This document shows, piece by piece, positions 17,385 to 25,815 of a stretch of 64,000 bases of DNA (positions are counted from its first letter, which is position 1; the number at the start of each line of letters is the position of its first letter). Made by a program: the position numbers and the translations under genes. The stretch is from positions 231,310 through 295,309 of the forward strand of contig JAITLR010000022.1 in the NCBI GenBank assembly GCA_031277805.1, read 5' to 3'. Under the pieces are notes generated by a model that was not told where the DNA came from, made no database searches, and saw only the letters and a list, made by a program, of their open reading frames with translations. The DNA is from Comamonas sp. GTDB taxonomy: Bacteria; Pseudomonadota; Gammaproteobacteria; Burkholderiales; Burkholderiaceae_C.

Positions 17385-18500
17385 CTTCGGCTGCGCCGCC
17401 TGGTAGAGCACGCGCACTAGGTCGGACTGGGTGAGGATGCCCGCCAACTGCCCGTTGTCCCGAACGATGGGAATGTGGTGGTGGCCGTCCTCGCTGAACA
17501 GCGGCACCAGCTCGGCCACGCGCTGGCTGGCGCGCGCGGTGCTGACTTCGTGCGTCATGATCTGGCCGATCTGCCGGGGCTGGTCCGTGCCGCCCGTCAG
17601 CAGGGTGCGCAGGCGCTTGCCCAGGCCCAGTGGCTGGGCATCGGGTTGTGCATGGCGCATGAAGTCGGCGCGTGTCACGATGCCCACCACGCGCTGCGCG
17701 GCGTCCACGACGGGCAGCGCCTTGATGCGGTGCTCGCGCATGGCACTCCAGGCATCGGCCAGGGAGGTGTCTGCGCCCACCGTCACCGGATTCACCGACA
17801 TGACGTCCTCGCAACTCAGCTCGCCCCATTGGCGTTGCCAGGCGGCAAGCTCGGTCGCGTGCAGCAGGGCTTCCAGGTCGTCGCGCGGCACGTCCAGCAC
17901 CTGGTTGTAATGGGCCAGCGCGACGTCGAAGTCTGCTGCGGTGAAGTGCGAAGACCGCGGTGGCGCCGCCTGTTGCGTGTGGGGATAGCGCCTTCCTGTG
18001 AGACGGTTGTAGGCGATGCCGGCCAGGGCCATCAGGATGGCGTTCGCCAGCACGGGGAACAGCACGAAGCGTGGCTCCACCGCATGGCTGAGCACGGCAA
18101 ACAGCGCCGTGGCGCCGCCCGGCGGGTGCAGGCAGCGCAGCGCGAACATGGCGGCAATGGCCAGGCCCACGGCCGCCGCGCCGGCCCAGGCGGTATCGGG
18201 AATCCAGGCCGCGCAGGCCACACCGACCAGCGCCGCCACGGTATGGCTGCCGACCACGGACCAGGGCTGTGCCAGCGGGCTGGCGGGCAGCGCGAAGATC
18301 AGCACGGCCGACGCACCCATGGGCGCGATCAGCCAGGCCGACAGGTCGTTGTCCAGCGCGAAGGCGCGGCATATCAGCGCCGTCAAAGCGATGCCCAGGG
18401 CGCCGCCTAGCGAGGCCCGCAGCCGTTCGCGCCCGTTGACGCGCATGCGCGCCGGCCGGAAGGCCAGCCAGAGGGCCTTCAGAGGTTCATTGAGGTTCAT
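17382..18500 (-). CDS. HPP-family membrane protein with tandem CBS domains
   Basis: A 372-residue protein. The N-terminal part (about 30-175) has four or five helices with the family motif LHPPGGATAL (HPPGG at 125-129). The C-terminal part holds two CBS modules (about 230-290 and 315-368, e.g. CEDVMSVNPVTVGADTSLAD and QIMTHEVSTARASQRVAEL), which usually bind adenine nucleotides. Plant and cyanobacterial HPP proteins have been linked to nitrite transport; no substrate can be assigned here. Its ATG overlaps the stop of the upstream marR (ATGA), so they form one operon. A repeat element abuts its stop codon. Confidence 0.88.
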   Translation of the reverse strand: MNLNEPLKALWLAFRPARMRVNGRERLRASLGGALGIALTALICRAFALDNDLSAWLIAPMGASAVLIFALPASPLAQPWSVVGSHTVAALVGVACAAWIPDTAWAGAAAVGLAIAAMFALRCLHPPGGATALFAVLSHAVEPRFVLFPVLANAILMALAGIAYNRLTGRRYPHTQQAAPPRSSHFTAADFDVALAHYNQVLDVPRDDLEALLHATELAAWQRQWGELSCEDVMSVNPVTVGADTSLADAWSAMREHRIKALPVVDAAQRVVGIVTRADFMRHAQPDAQPLGLGKRLRTLLTGGTDQPRQIGQIMTHEVSTARASQRVAELVPLFSEDGHHHIPIVRDNGQLAGILTQSDLVRVLYQAAQPK

Positions 18501-18919
18501 TGATGTTGTTCGGTGAATGCAGAGATGTGGGCGACCTGGAACACCTCCTTGAGCGAGCGTAGCTCAAGCCGGTGCAGCGCCGCCAGCCGCAGCAGCCGTT
18601 CCTCGCCCTCGGCGCTCAGGCGCACCAGCACCTGGCGCTTGTCGGTCGTGCCGCTTTCGCGGCTCACCAGCCCCAACGCCTCGCAGCGCGCCACCAGGGT
18701 CAGCGCGCCGTGCGGCTGCACCTGCAGGCGCTCGGCCAGCTCGCCCACGGTGGCCCAGTCACGGCCGGGGTAGCCCTTGACGTGCAGCAGCAACTGGTAC
18801 TGCTGCGGTGTCAGGCCTTCGGCATGCGCGGCGTCCTCGCTGAAACGCAGGAAGCGGCGCAACTGATAGCGGAATTCGGATAAAGCCTCGAGTTCAGCTT
18901 TGGTGGCTGCTTTTGTCAT
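18497..18919 (-). CDS. MarR-family transcriptional regulator
   Basis: A 140-residue winged-helix regulator. The domain runs from LTPQQYQLLLHVKGYPG through the recognition helix region VGELAERLQVQPHGALTLVARCE to the wing (TTDKRQVLVRLSAEGE). I chose ATG 18919 (MTKAATKAEL); ATG 18937 six codons earlier is possible. It is the first gene of the marR-HPP operon and divergent from the ClC gene, with a perfect dyad between them. It probably represses both, with an unknown ligand. Confidence 0.9.
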   Translation of the reverse strand: MTKAATKAELEALSEFRYQLRRFLRFSEDAAHAEGLTPQQYQLLLHVKGYPGRDWATVGELAERLQVQPHGALTLVARCEALGLVSRESGTTDKRQVLVRLSAEGEERLLRLAALHRLELRSLKEVFQVAHISAFTEQHQ

Positions 18920-18955
18920 GTCTAGGAGCGTAACCAAGAAACACGTTCCAAAAAA

Positions 18956-18972
18956 ACATCACATTATGATGT
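18956..18972. promoter_or_regulatory. Candidate MarR operator between marR-HPP and clc
   Basis: ACATCA-CATTA-TGATGT is a perfect 17-base dyad. It lies 36 bases before the marR start and 9 bases before the ClC ATG, overlapping the ClC ribosome-binding region. Size, symmetry and AT-richness fit a MarR dimer site. Confidence 0.55.
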
Positions 18973-18981
18973 AATTCGGGA

Positions 18982-20733
18982 ATGACGTTCCCTGCTCCAC
19001 CTGCCGCGCGCGACTACGCGGCCGATTCCCGCCTTGCGCTGCTGGCGCTGCTGGCCATTCCCATCGGCGCCCTGGGCGTGGCCGCGGCATGGCTGCTGCT
19101 CACGCTGATCCGTTTCTTCACCAACCTGTTCTTTTTCCAGACGCTGTCCATCGCGCCGACCTCGCCCGCCGACCACCACCTGGGCCTGGCGGTGATCCTG
19201 GTGCCCGTGGTGGGCGCGCTGATCGTGGGCCTGATGGCGCGCTTCGGCTCCGACAAGATCCGGGGCCATGGCATTCCGGAGGCCATCGAGGCCATTCTGT
19301 TTGGCAAGAGCCTGATGTCGCCCAAGGTGGCTGTGCTCAAGCCGCTGTCGTCGGGCATCGTCATCGGCTCGGGCGGGCCGTTCGGCGCCGAGGGGCCGAT
19401 CATCATGACGGGTGGCGCTATAGGCTCGCTGATCGCGCAGCTGCTGCACCTGTCGGCCTCCGAGCGCAAGACGCTGCTGGTCTGCGGTGCCACGGCCGGT
19501 ATGACCGCCGTGTTCGGCACGCCCGTGGCGGCCGTGCTGCTGGCTGTGGAGCTGCTGCTGTTCGAACTGCGCCCGCGCAGCCTGCTGCCCGTGGCGCTGG
19601 CCTGTGCCACCTCGGGCTTTCTGCGCCCGCTGGTGCTCGAATCCGGCCGCCTGTTCCCGCTGCACACCGAGCCGGCGGGCTTGGCCGCGCTGGGCTCCTG
19701 CGTGGTGGCGGGGCTGTTGGCCGCCCTGCTGGCGGCGGGCCTGTCGCGTGCGCTGTATGCGGTCGAGGACGGTTTCCACCGCCTGCCCGTGCACTGGATG
19801 TGGTGGCCCGCGCTGGGCGCCGTGGCCATCGGCATCGGCGGCTGGCTGCAGCCGCGCGCGCTGGGCGTGGGTTATGACGTGATCGGCGACCTGCTCAATG
19901 GCCGCCTGCTCATCGGCGCGGCGCTGGCCCTGCTGACCGCAAAGGCCGTGATGTGGGTGCTGGCGCTGGGTTCGGGCACCTCGGGCGGCGTGCTCGCGCC
20001 GGTGCTGATGATGGGGGCAGGCCTGGGCACGGTGCTGGCGCCCTGGCTGCCGGGCGGCTCGCCAGGCCTGTGGCCGCTGATATGCATGGCTGCGGTGTTG
20101 GCGGGCGTGCTGGGCGCGCCGCTGACGGCAGCGGTGTTCGCGTTCGGCCTCACGGGCGATGGCGATGCCCTGCTGCCGCTGCTGTTGGCCTGCGCGGTGT
20201 CGCACGGGGTCACGGTGCTGCTGATGGACCGCTCCATTATGACCGAGCGCCTGTCGCGTCGCGGCCGCCATGTGTACCGCGAGTACGGCGTCGACCCGCT
20301 GGAGCGCACGCCCGTCGAGACCGTGATGACGCGCAATGTTCAGACCATTCCGGCCGATGCGCCGCTGGCGCGCGTGGTGCATGAATGGTTCGGCCCCGCG
20401 CAGCAGCACCGCGCCTTTGCGGTGGTGGATGCGCAGGGTGTGTGCCTGGGGATGCTCGACCGTGAGCGGCTGAACGACATGGGCGGCAAAACGCGCACCG
20501 CCGGAGACCTGCTGCAAGGCAGCATCGTGCGCTTCGCGCTGCCGCACCACACCTGCCGCGCCCTGTCGCAGCAGATGGCAGCCTGGGGCCTGGAGCGGCT
20601 GCCCGTGGTTCAGGATAAGCAGACGCGGCGGCTGGTGGGCATCGTCAGCCGCAGCGACCTGGTGAAGGTGGCCCAGTCGCTGCACGACGAGGAGGAAGTG
20701 CGCGAGCGGGTGATGGGCTGGAAACGCTCCTGA
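18982..20733 (+). CDS. ClC-family chloride channel/antiporter with C-terminal CBS domains
   Basis: A 583-residue protein. ClC motifs are visible in order: GHGIPEAIE (95-103), the gating-glutamate loop GSGGPFGAEGP (E138), FGTPVAAVLLAVELLLFE (E190 near the proton-glutamate position of transporters) and SGTSGGVLAPVLMMGAGLG. Residues 435-583 hold two CBS modules (VMTRNVQTIPADAPLARVV, and LPVVQDKQTRRLVGIVSRSD). The residue before the gating glutamate is Ala, where Arg or Lys is common. A halide/proton antiporter is the most likely activity. It is divergent from marR and likely co-regulated with the HPP-CBS protein. Confidence 0.92.
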   Translation: MTFPAPPAARDYAADSRLALLALLAIPIGALGVAAAWLLLTLIRFFTNLFFFQTLSIAPTSPADHHLGLAVILVPVVGALIVGLMARFGSDKIRGHGIPEAIEAILFGKSLMSPKVAVLKPLSSGIVIGSGGPFGAEGPIIMTGGAIGSLIAQLLHLSASERKTLLVCGATAGMTAVFGTPVAAVLLAVELLLFELRPRSLLPVALACATSGFLRPLVLESGRLFPLHTEPAGLAALGSCVVAGLLAALLAAGLSRALYAVEDGFHRLPVHWMWWPALGAVAIGIGGWLQPRALGVGYDVIGDLLNGRLLIGAALALLTAKAVMWVLALGSGTSGGVLAPVLMMGAGLGTVLAPWLPGGSPGLWPLICMAAVLAGVLGAPLTAAVFAFGLTGDGDALLPLLLACAVSHGVTVLLMDRSIMTERLSRRGRHVYREYGVDPLERTPVETVMTRNVQTIPADAPLARVVHEWFGPAQQHRAFAVVDAQGVCLGMLDRERLNDMGGKTRTAGDLLQGSIVRFALPHHTCRALSQQMAAWGLERLPVVQDKQTRRLVGIVSRSDLVKVAQSLHDEEEVRERVMGWKRS

Positions 20734-20753
20734 TTCAGGAGCTATAGGCTTTC

Positions 20754-21320
20754 TCAGCTCTTGGTCTGGACGGCGCCGGCGCTGAGCACTTCGGCCAGGG
20801 GCTTGCGCGGCGAGGCGGTCTCGCGTTCGCGCAGGTCGTCGGGCAGTGTGGCTGCGTCGGCGCGCTGGCCCACGGCGATCACGACCTCGGGCACCAGATG
20901 TGCGGGCAGGCCCAGTACCTGGCGCGCCTCGTCGGCCGAGAAGCCGCCCATGGCGTGGGTGGCCAGGCCCATGGCGTGGGCTTCCAGGGCCAGGTAGCCC
21001 CAGGCACAGCCCGCGTCAAAGCTGTGCTTGCCGGGGGAGGCTTCGGCATCGGACAGCAGCACGATCAATGCGCCGGCATTCAGGCACCAGCGGCGGTTGA
21101 ATTCGTTGGGGATGTTGGAGAAGGCCTCCCAGTTCGCATCGCCGCGCAGCGCATAGGCAAAGTGCCAGGGTTGTTTGTTGCTGGCCGAAGGTGCCCAGCG
21201 GGCAGCATCCACCAACTGCTCGATCTGGGCCGAGGTCAGCGCCTCGGGCACAAAGGCGCGGGGCGACATGCGCTGCAGAAACTGGGACTGGATGGGGGTG
21301 GCAGTGGTTCTGGTGGTCAT
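20754..21320 (-). CDS. Nitroreductase-family flavoprotein
   Basis: A 188-residue FMN-dependent oxidoreductase. The family start (FLQRMSPRAFVPEALT), the flavin-binding segment ARWAPSASNKQPWHFAYAL and a C-terminal EVVIAVGQRAD are visible. I chose ATG 21320 (MTTRTTATPIQ). It likely reduces quinones or nitroaromatics with NAD(P)H; the substrate is unknown. A terminator of the upstream gene separates it from that gene. Confidence 0.88.
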   Translation of the reverse strand: MTTRTTATPIQSQFLQRMSPRAFVPEALTSAQIEQLVDAARWAPSASNKQPWHFAYALRGDANWEAFSNIPNEFNRRWCLNAGALIVLLSDAEASPGKHSFDAGCAWGYLALEAHAMGLATHAMGGFSADEARQVLGLPAHLVPEVVIAVGQRADAATLPDDLRERETASPRKPLAEVLSAGAVQTKS

Positions 21321-21342
21321 CGTGAAATCCGGCAAACAAAAA

Positions 21343-21371
21343 GGCCCGGCCTGCTATGTGCAAGCCGGGCC
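21343..21371 (-). terminator. Terminator of the 342-residue membrane-protein gene
   Basis: Perfect 8-bp GC stem GGCCCGGC / GCCGGGCC with a 13-base loop, followed on the minus strand by TTTTTGTTTG. Confidence 0.8.
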
Positions 21372-21416
21372 GGCAACGATAGCGCAAGCATGGCCAGGCT
21401 ATCGGGCATATGGGTT

Positions 21417-22445
21417 TCAGGACTTGTGATCGCGTCCGGCCTGCTGACTCATCTGGCTCATATGACGCTCCATGCGGATCATCACCAGCACCATCACCAC
21501 CATTACCAGGCAGGAGACCAGCATGGTCAGGAAGGCCGTCTCTATGCCGCCGAAGTCCCACTTCTGGGCATCGGGATCCTCGCCACGCAGGGTCTGGGCC
21601 GTGCGGTCAAACGCCATGGTGTAGTTGGTCAGCAGGGTGGAGACGATCTGCGCGGCCGATTGCTGCTGCAGCTTGGTGCTGAGCTTTTCGTTGGCCAGCA
21701 CCAGCTGCAGGCCGTCGGGCAGGCCCTTGATGTAGGCCGCGTAGGAGCCTTCGCCATGCTCCATCTCGGCCATCTGGGCGCGATCATTGATTTCGGAGGC
21801 CAGATTGACGGGGCTGCTCAGCATTTCCTCTTCGTCTGCTGCTGCGTCGGTCGCGGCCTCGACCGCAGCGCGTGCCATCATGTCTTCGCGTGTCAGATTG
21901 ATGCGGCGAGCCGTCCAGGCGGCGTCCACGGCAGCGGCGGCCGCGTCTGCAGCCTCCTTGTCGCAGCAGGAGTTCTCGCGGGCTTCGCGCATCTTGATCT
22001 GGCGTGCCACTTCGTCAGCCGAAGGCACGGCGTCGCCCTTGAGCAGCGGATGGATGGGCTCCAGGCCCTGGCTGCTGTTTTCCTTTTCGATGCGTTTGCG
22101 GGCGGCCGTGTCCTTGTAGATGAAGCCGCGCAGCAGGCCGTCGGCCTTCTGGAAGGAGGGGCGCAACTCCGGGTCGGCCAGGCGCTTTTCAATGGGCACC
22201 TGGGTGGACATGCTGTTGAGGTCCCGGCCGGTCTCTTCCTCCATGAACTTCAGGTCCAGCTTGGCGTCCTTCCAGTCCAGCGGCGCCTGGGTGACCGAGG
22301 CCATGCCGGCCTCCTGCTTCTTGGGCTTGAAGTGATCCCAGGCCCAGATACCCATGCCTACGAGGGCAAAGACCATGAACGCGAGCAAAACAATGCGCAC
22401 CAGGAAGACCATCAGGTCCTCGATGCGGCGAAAAACAGTAAACAT
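21417..22445 (-). CDS. Bitopic membrane protein of unknown function with long helical central domain
   Basis: A 342-residue protein with one hydrophobic segment near each end (about 14-36 and 308-330). About 270 hydrophilic, alanine- and glutamate-rich residues between them would lie on one side of the membrane. A Cys-Cys pair occurs in ENSCCDKEAAD, and the C-terminus is short and basic (RDHKS). I do not recognise the family. It is upstream of and divergent from serA. A methionine-rich stretch (VMVVMVLVMIRMERHMSQMS) marks the second membrane segment. Confidence 0.72.
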   Translation of the reverse strand: MFTVFRRIEDLMVFLVRIVLLAFMVFALVGMGIWAWDHFKPKKQEAGMASVTQAPLDWKDAKLDLKFMEEETGRDLNSMSTQVPIEKRLADPELRPSFQKADGLLRGFIYKDTAARKRIEKENSSQGLEPIHPLLKGDAVPSADEVARQIKMREARENSCCDKEAADAAAAAVDAAWTARRINLTREDMMARAAVEAATDAAADEEEMLSSPVNLASEINDRAQMAEMEHGEGSYAAYIKGLPDGLQLVLANEKLSTKLQQQSAAQIVSTLLTNYTMAFDRTAQTLRGEDPDAQKWDFGGIETAFLTMLVSCLVMVVMVLVMIRMERHMSQMSQQAGRDHKS

Positions 22446-22743
22446 GCCAACAATCCTTTGAAAAATAAGTCGGGTGCAGCGCCTTCAGCTATGAAATTCG
22501 CAGCATCCTATGGGCGAGGATTCTAGAAAATGAAAACGGAAGTCTTAGTTTTTTACAAATTCCGCACTCTGTCTGGTAGGCACTCGCTTCGCGTGCATGC
22601 CGGTGAAATGCTTGCCTTGTGGCGGAGTTGGAATCTGGCGGATGCTGGTCTGCGCGGCACAAATGCAACAGATTGCACCCAGAAGCCGTACCGAAATACC
22701 CAATTCGTTTTAATGGGGTTTTCACCGATCTAAGGACAGGCTC

Positions 22744-23973
22744 ATGGGCAAGACATCGCTGGATAAATCGAAGATCAAGTTTCTGCTGCTGGAAGGTATC
22801 CACCCATCGGCGCTCAAAGTGTTGAGCGATGCGGGCTACACCAATGTGGAGGCGCTGTCCGGTGCGCTGGAGGGCGAGGAGCTCAAGCGCAAGATCGCCG
22901 ACGTGCATTTCGTAGGCATCCGTTCGCGCACACAGCTGACCGAGGATGTGTTTGCCGCCGCGCAAAAGCTCGTAGCCGTGGGGTGCTTCTGCATTGGCAC
23001 CAATCAGGTGAATCTGAACGCTGCGCGAGAGCGCGGTGTGGTGGTCTTCAACGCCCCGTATTCCAACACCCGCTCGGTGGCCGAGCTGGTGCTGGGCGAG
23101 GCCATCCTGCTGCTGCGCGGCATCCCCGAGAAGAATGCCGTGGCACACCGTGGCGGCTGGAAGAAAAGCGCTGACAACTCCTTCGAGATCCGCGGCAAGA
23201 CGCTGGGCATCGTGGGCTACGGCTCCATCGGCACGCAGCTGTCGGTGCTGGCCGAGAGCCTGGGCATGAAGGTCATTTTCCACGACGTGGTGACCAAGCT
23301 GCCGCTGGGCAATGCCCATCAGGCCGCGAGCCTGAACGAGCTGCTGGGCCGGGCCGACATCGTGACCCTGCATGTGCCCGAGCTGGCTTCCACCCACGGC
23401 ATGCTGGGCGCAGCGCAGATTGCGACCATGAAGCCGGGCAGCATTCTGATCAACGCTTCGCGCGGCACCGTGGTCGATATCGAGGCCCTGGCCGAGTCGC
23501 TCAAGAGCGGCAAGCTGCTGGGCGCGGCCATCGACGTCTTCCCCAAGGAGCCCAAGAGCAACAAGGACGAATTCCTGTCGCCGCTGCGCGGCATGGACAA
23601 CGTCATCCTCACGCCGCACATCGGCGGCTCCACCATGGAGGCCCAGGCCAATATCGGCCTTGAGGTAGCGGAAAAGCTGGTCAAATACAGCGACAACGGC
23701 ACGACCACCTCGGCCGTCAATTTCCCCGAAGTGGCGCTGCCCGAGCACCCGGGCAACAACCGCATCCTGCATGTGCACGAGAACCGCCCCGGCATTCTTT
23801 CGGCCATCAACCAGGTGTTTGCCGACAACGGCATCAATATTGCGGGCCAGTACCTGCGCACCGATGAAAAGGTTGGCTATGTGGTGATCGATATCGATGC
23901 CAAGTCCTCGGCGCTGGCGCTGGAGAAGCTGGCGCAGATCGCGGGCACCATCCGCTGCCGGGTTCTGTTCTAA
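22744..23973 (+). CDS. serA: D-3-phosphoglycerate dehydrogenase
   Basis: A 409-residue enzyme catalysing the first step of serine synthesis from 3-phosphoglycerate. It matches the short E. coli-type SerA: nucleotide fold GIVGYGSIGTQLSVLAES, catalytic arginine region INASRGTVVD, the glutamate in DVFPKEP and the catalytic histidine in TPHIGGSTMEA. A C-terminal ACT domain (about 335-409, HENRPGILSAINQVF) suggests allosteric inhibition by serine. It is monocistronic, with AAGGACAG before the ATG and a strong terminator at 23987-24010. The 298-base leader shows no known riboswitch. Confidence 0.96.
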   Translation: MGKTSLDKSKIKFLLLEGIHPSALKVLSDAGYTNVEALSGALEGEELKRKIADVHFVGIRSRTQLTEDVFAAAQKLVAVGCFCIGTNQVNLNAARERGVVVFNAPYSNTRSVAELVLGEAILLLRGIPEKNAVAHRGGWKKSADNSFEIRGKTLGIVGYGSIGTQLSVLAESLGMKVIFHDVVTKLPLGNAHQAASLNELLGRADIVTLHVPELASTHGMLGAAQIATMKPGSILINASRGTVVDIEALAESLKSGKLLGAAIDVFPKEPKSNKDEFLSPLRGMDNVILTPHIGGSTMEAQANIGLEVAEKLVKYSDNGTTTSAVNFPEVALPEHPGNNRILHVHENRPGILSAINQVFADNGINIAGQYLRTDEKVGYVVIDIDAKSSALALEKLAQIAGTIRCRVLF

Positions 23974-23986
23974 GGCCGTCTGCAAG

Positions 23987-24010
23987 AAGGAAGCTCCGGC
24001 TTCCTTTTTT
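23987..24010 (+). terminator. serA terminator
   Basis: Perfect 8-bp stem AAGGAAGC-TCCG-GCTTCCTT running into six or more T. A GATAGCTG-family repeat follows at about 24008-24035. Confidence 0.85.
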
Positions 24011-24056
24011 AATAGCTGCATGCGCTTTGCAGGCAAGGCCTGGAGGCTTGAAAAGC

Positions 24057-24554
24057 TTATTTCCTGGCCGGGCCTACATGGGCCTGTAACTGGGAGCGAA
24101 GTTCTCCCAGAACGGCTTGATCGGGGTCTGCGACCTTGGGCACGATGTAATAGAGATTGGGCTGCAGATACAGCAGCATGAATTCGGCGTTCTCGGCCCA
24201 TTGGATGAGAAAGTTCCAGGGCACTCTGGATTCTCCCTGGCTGGAGCGCATCGTCAGCTCACCATCGTTCAGCTCCAGTGTCTGGGTCTGATGCATGGCC
24301 GGATAGCGGCGATAGGCGCGTTGGGCCATGGGGCGGACATACATCTGAAAGCTGGAGGTGGCCACCAGCACATAGATGGCTCCACCCACGGCTAGCCAAT
24401 AGGTCTTGAGCAGCAGGCTGGTCACAAAGATCAGCACGCCCAGGATGGCCATCAGATAACGCAGCCAGCGGGTCCAGCGGGGTCTGAGCTGGACATGCAG
24501 GCGCAGTGCCGCGACATATTGCTCTTCAGAGATGTGATAGGTCAGAGAGGCCAT
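24057..24554 (-). CDS. YcxB-like membrane protein
   Basis: A 165-residue protein with two adjacent helices at about 32-70 followed by a soluble C-terminal domain. That domain contains LELNDGELTMRSSQGESRVPWN, which fits the YcxB-like arrangement of two helices plus a PH-like beta domain. The start MASLTYHISEEQY (ATG 24554) is preferred over an ATG ten codons upstream. Function unknown. It converges on serA. Confidence 0.75.
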   Translation of the reverse strand: MASLTYHISEEQYVAALRLHVQLRPRWTRWLRYLMAILGVLIFVTSLLLKTYWLAVGGAIYVLVATSSFQMYVRPMAQRAYRRYPAMHQTQTLELNDGELTMRSSQGESRVPWNFLIQWAENAEFMLLYLQPNLYYIVPKVADPDQAVLGELRSQLQAHVGPARK

Positions 24555-24651
24555 GGCGGCGATGATACGGGCTGGCCCGGGCATGCTGGCTCGATGCGTG
24601 CCGCCCGGCTGCTTGCCCTGATGGGGTTCTTAAACCAGTGAGCGTGAAACC

Positions 24652-25482
24652 ATGAAACGTGGATTTTTTGAGCCTGCGGCGCAGGCGGACGGCGGTGCGC
24701 AACCCTACCGGCAGGGCAATTTCGGCTGTGCCCATGAGTGGCTGGAAGATGTTGGCGGCATGGATGAGCTGCTGCAGGCGCTGGATGCGCTGAGCGCCGC
24801 CGATCCGCTGCACCGCTATCTGTGCACGCTGGATGATGTCAGCCAGTGCAGCTATACCTGCGGGCATGCAGGTCAGGATGATCGCTTGTATCTGGAGGAG
24901 TCCGGTGAGGACGGCGTGGACTGGGACGACCCCGTCCAGGTGGTCGCCTGGGAGCAGGCATCGCTGCAGCATCGCATCCGCCAACTGGGCAACCCAGAGC
25001 TGGCCCAAGACTGGGATCAGGTCTGCGGCACGCTGGCCACGGCGGTCTGTGACCTGAAGGCCCTGCTGCAGGCCAACCGGGAGCAGGATGCGCTGCTTGA
25101 CGATGTGGTTTATGTGCAGCGCATTCCGGTGCCGGCGGACGACCTCAAGATCGCCGCCCAGCCCAATGGCTATTTCAGCGCCGACTGGGATACGTTCCAG
25201 AACCACGCCATCATCCGCCACCTGGCCGGACAGCACGGTTACCGCTTCTTCGGCATGGGCGCAGCCTGGATGGGGTTTGTGCGGGCCGAGCCGCTGACCG
25301 CCGAACAGGCCGGGCGGCTGGTGGCAGACCTGAAAGATCTTTATGGCCGTGGGCGGGAGCAGGTATACGCCCATGCGGGCTGGAGTGAACTGCAGCAGCT
25401 GCTGCGAGGCCAGCGCTTGCTGATGCTGGGCTATGTGGAGAATCTGGCTGACTCGCTGGGGCTGGACGATGAAGAGTGCTGA
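24652..25482 (+). CDS. Cytoplasmic protein of unknown function
   Basis: A 276-residue acidic soluble protein with no signal peptide or membrane segment. Visible features are a cysteine pair region (VSQCSYTCGHAG) and a Trp/Asp-rich stretch (EDGVDWDDPVQVVAWEQ). It ends in an acidic tail with a final cysteine (LGLDDEEC). I do not recognise the family. It stands just upstream of the zinc-ribbon gene pair, but a 333-base gap with a decayed gene separates them. Confidence 0.65.
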   Translation: MKRGFFEPAAQADGGAQPYRQGNFGCAHEWLEDVGGMDELLQALDALSAADPLHRYLCTLDDVSQCSYTCGHAGQDDRLYLEESGEDGVDWDDPVQVVAWEQASLQHRIRQLGNPELAQDWDQVCGTLATAVCDLKALLQANREQDALLDDVVYVQRIPVPADDLKIAAQPNGYFSADWDTFQNHAIIRHLAGQHGYRFFGMGAAWMGFVRAEPLTAEQAGRLVADLKDLYGRGREQVYAHAGWSELQQLLRGQRLLMLGYVENLADSLGLDDEEC

Positions 25483-25492
25483 TCCACTCTTG

Positions 25493-25540
25493 ATTTGATA
25501 GCTTGATGCGCTTGAGCTTCAATGGCTAAGGGCTTGAAGT
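25493..25540. repeat. Dispersed repeat, GATAGCTG family
   Basis: TTTGATAGCTTGATGCGCTT, continuing with GAGCTTCAATGGCTAAGG, begins 10 bases after the stop codon of the 276-residue protein gene. Confidence 0.5.
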
Positions 25541-25663
25541 GCAAGCTCTTTCTGGGCCTGCACCGGATTTCCTTGTTACAAGCGCTTACTGTGTCCCACT
25601 TTCGTCGGGATGTGTTTTTAAGGGGTGGTACAGGTGCAGCGCTTAAGCTTGGGCGCTATTCCT

Positions 25664-25813
25664 TGTCCCATGCACCTGTCGTTGCGCGGCGGCCCCGGTG
25701 CTGGTTCAGGTTTTTTCACTCACCTCCATGGCAATAAGCCAATGCTGCCGATAGCCAACAACGGTCAGACCGTGCATGACTTCAAGGTCCAGGTCTGCGC
25801 CAAGAGTCGATAA
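25664..25813 (+). pseudogene. 3' remnant of a third zinc-ribbon membrane-protein paralogue
   Basis: The frame ending at 25813 reads GSGFFTHLHGNKPMLPIANN then GQTVHDFKV. This lines up with the C-termini of the two following genes: PSGFFMQGSTLEPGYLMDNQ-GELVQEF in the first, PSGFYLRSDERTPSLLIDNQ-GQILHDF in the second. No zinc ribbon or membrane segment remains upstream, so this looks like the decayed tail of a third tandem copy. The match is by eye over about 30 residues. Confidence 0.45.
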
Positions 25814-25815
25814 AC

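Noticed and set aside
18964..20685. A 573-codon open frame antisense to the ClC gene
   Set aside because: Very Gln/Arg/His-rich, typical of GC-rich shadow frames; the ClC protein has intact motifs.
22446..22743. A possible riboswitch in the 298-base serA leader
   Set aside because: No known conserved core (for example glycine or SAM type) could be seen; only weak GC hairpins are present.
22489..24201. A 570-codon open frame antisense to serA
   Set aside because: No domain signature, and it runs through the serA terminator.
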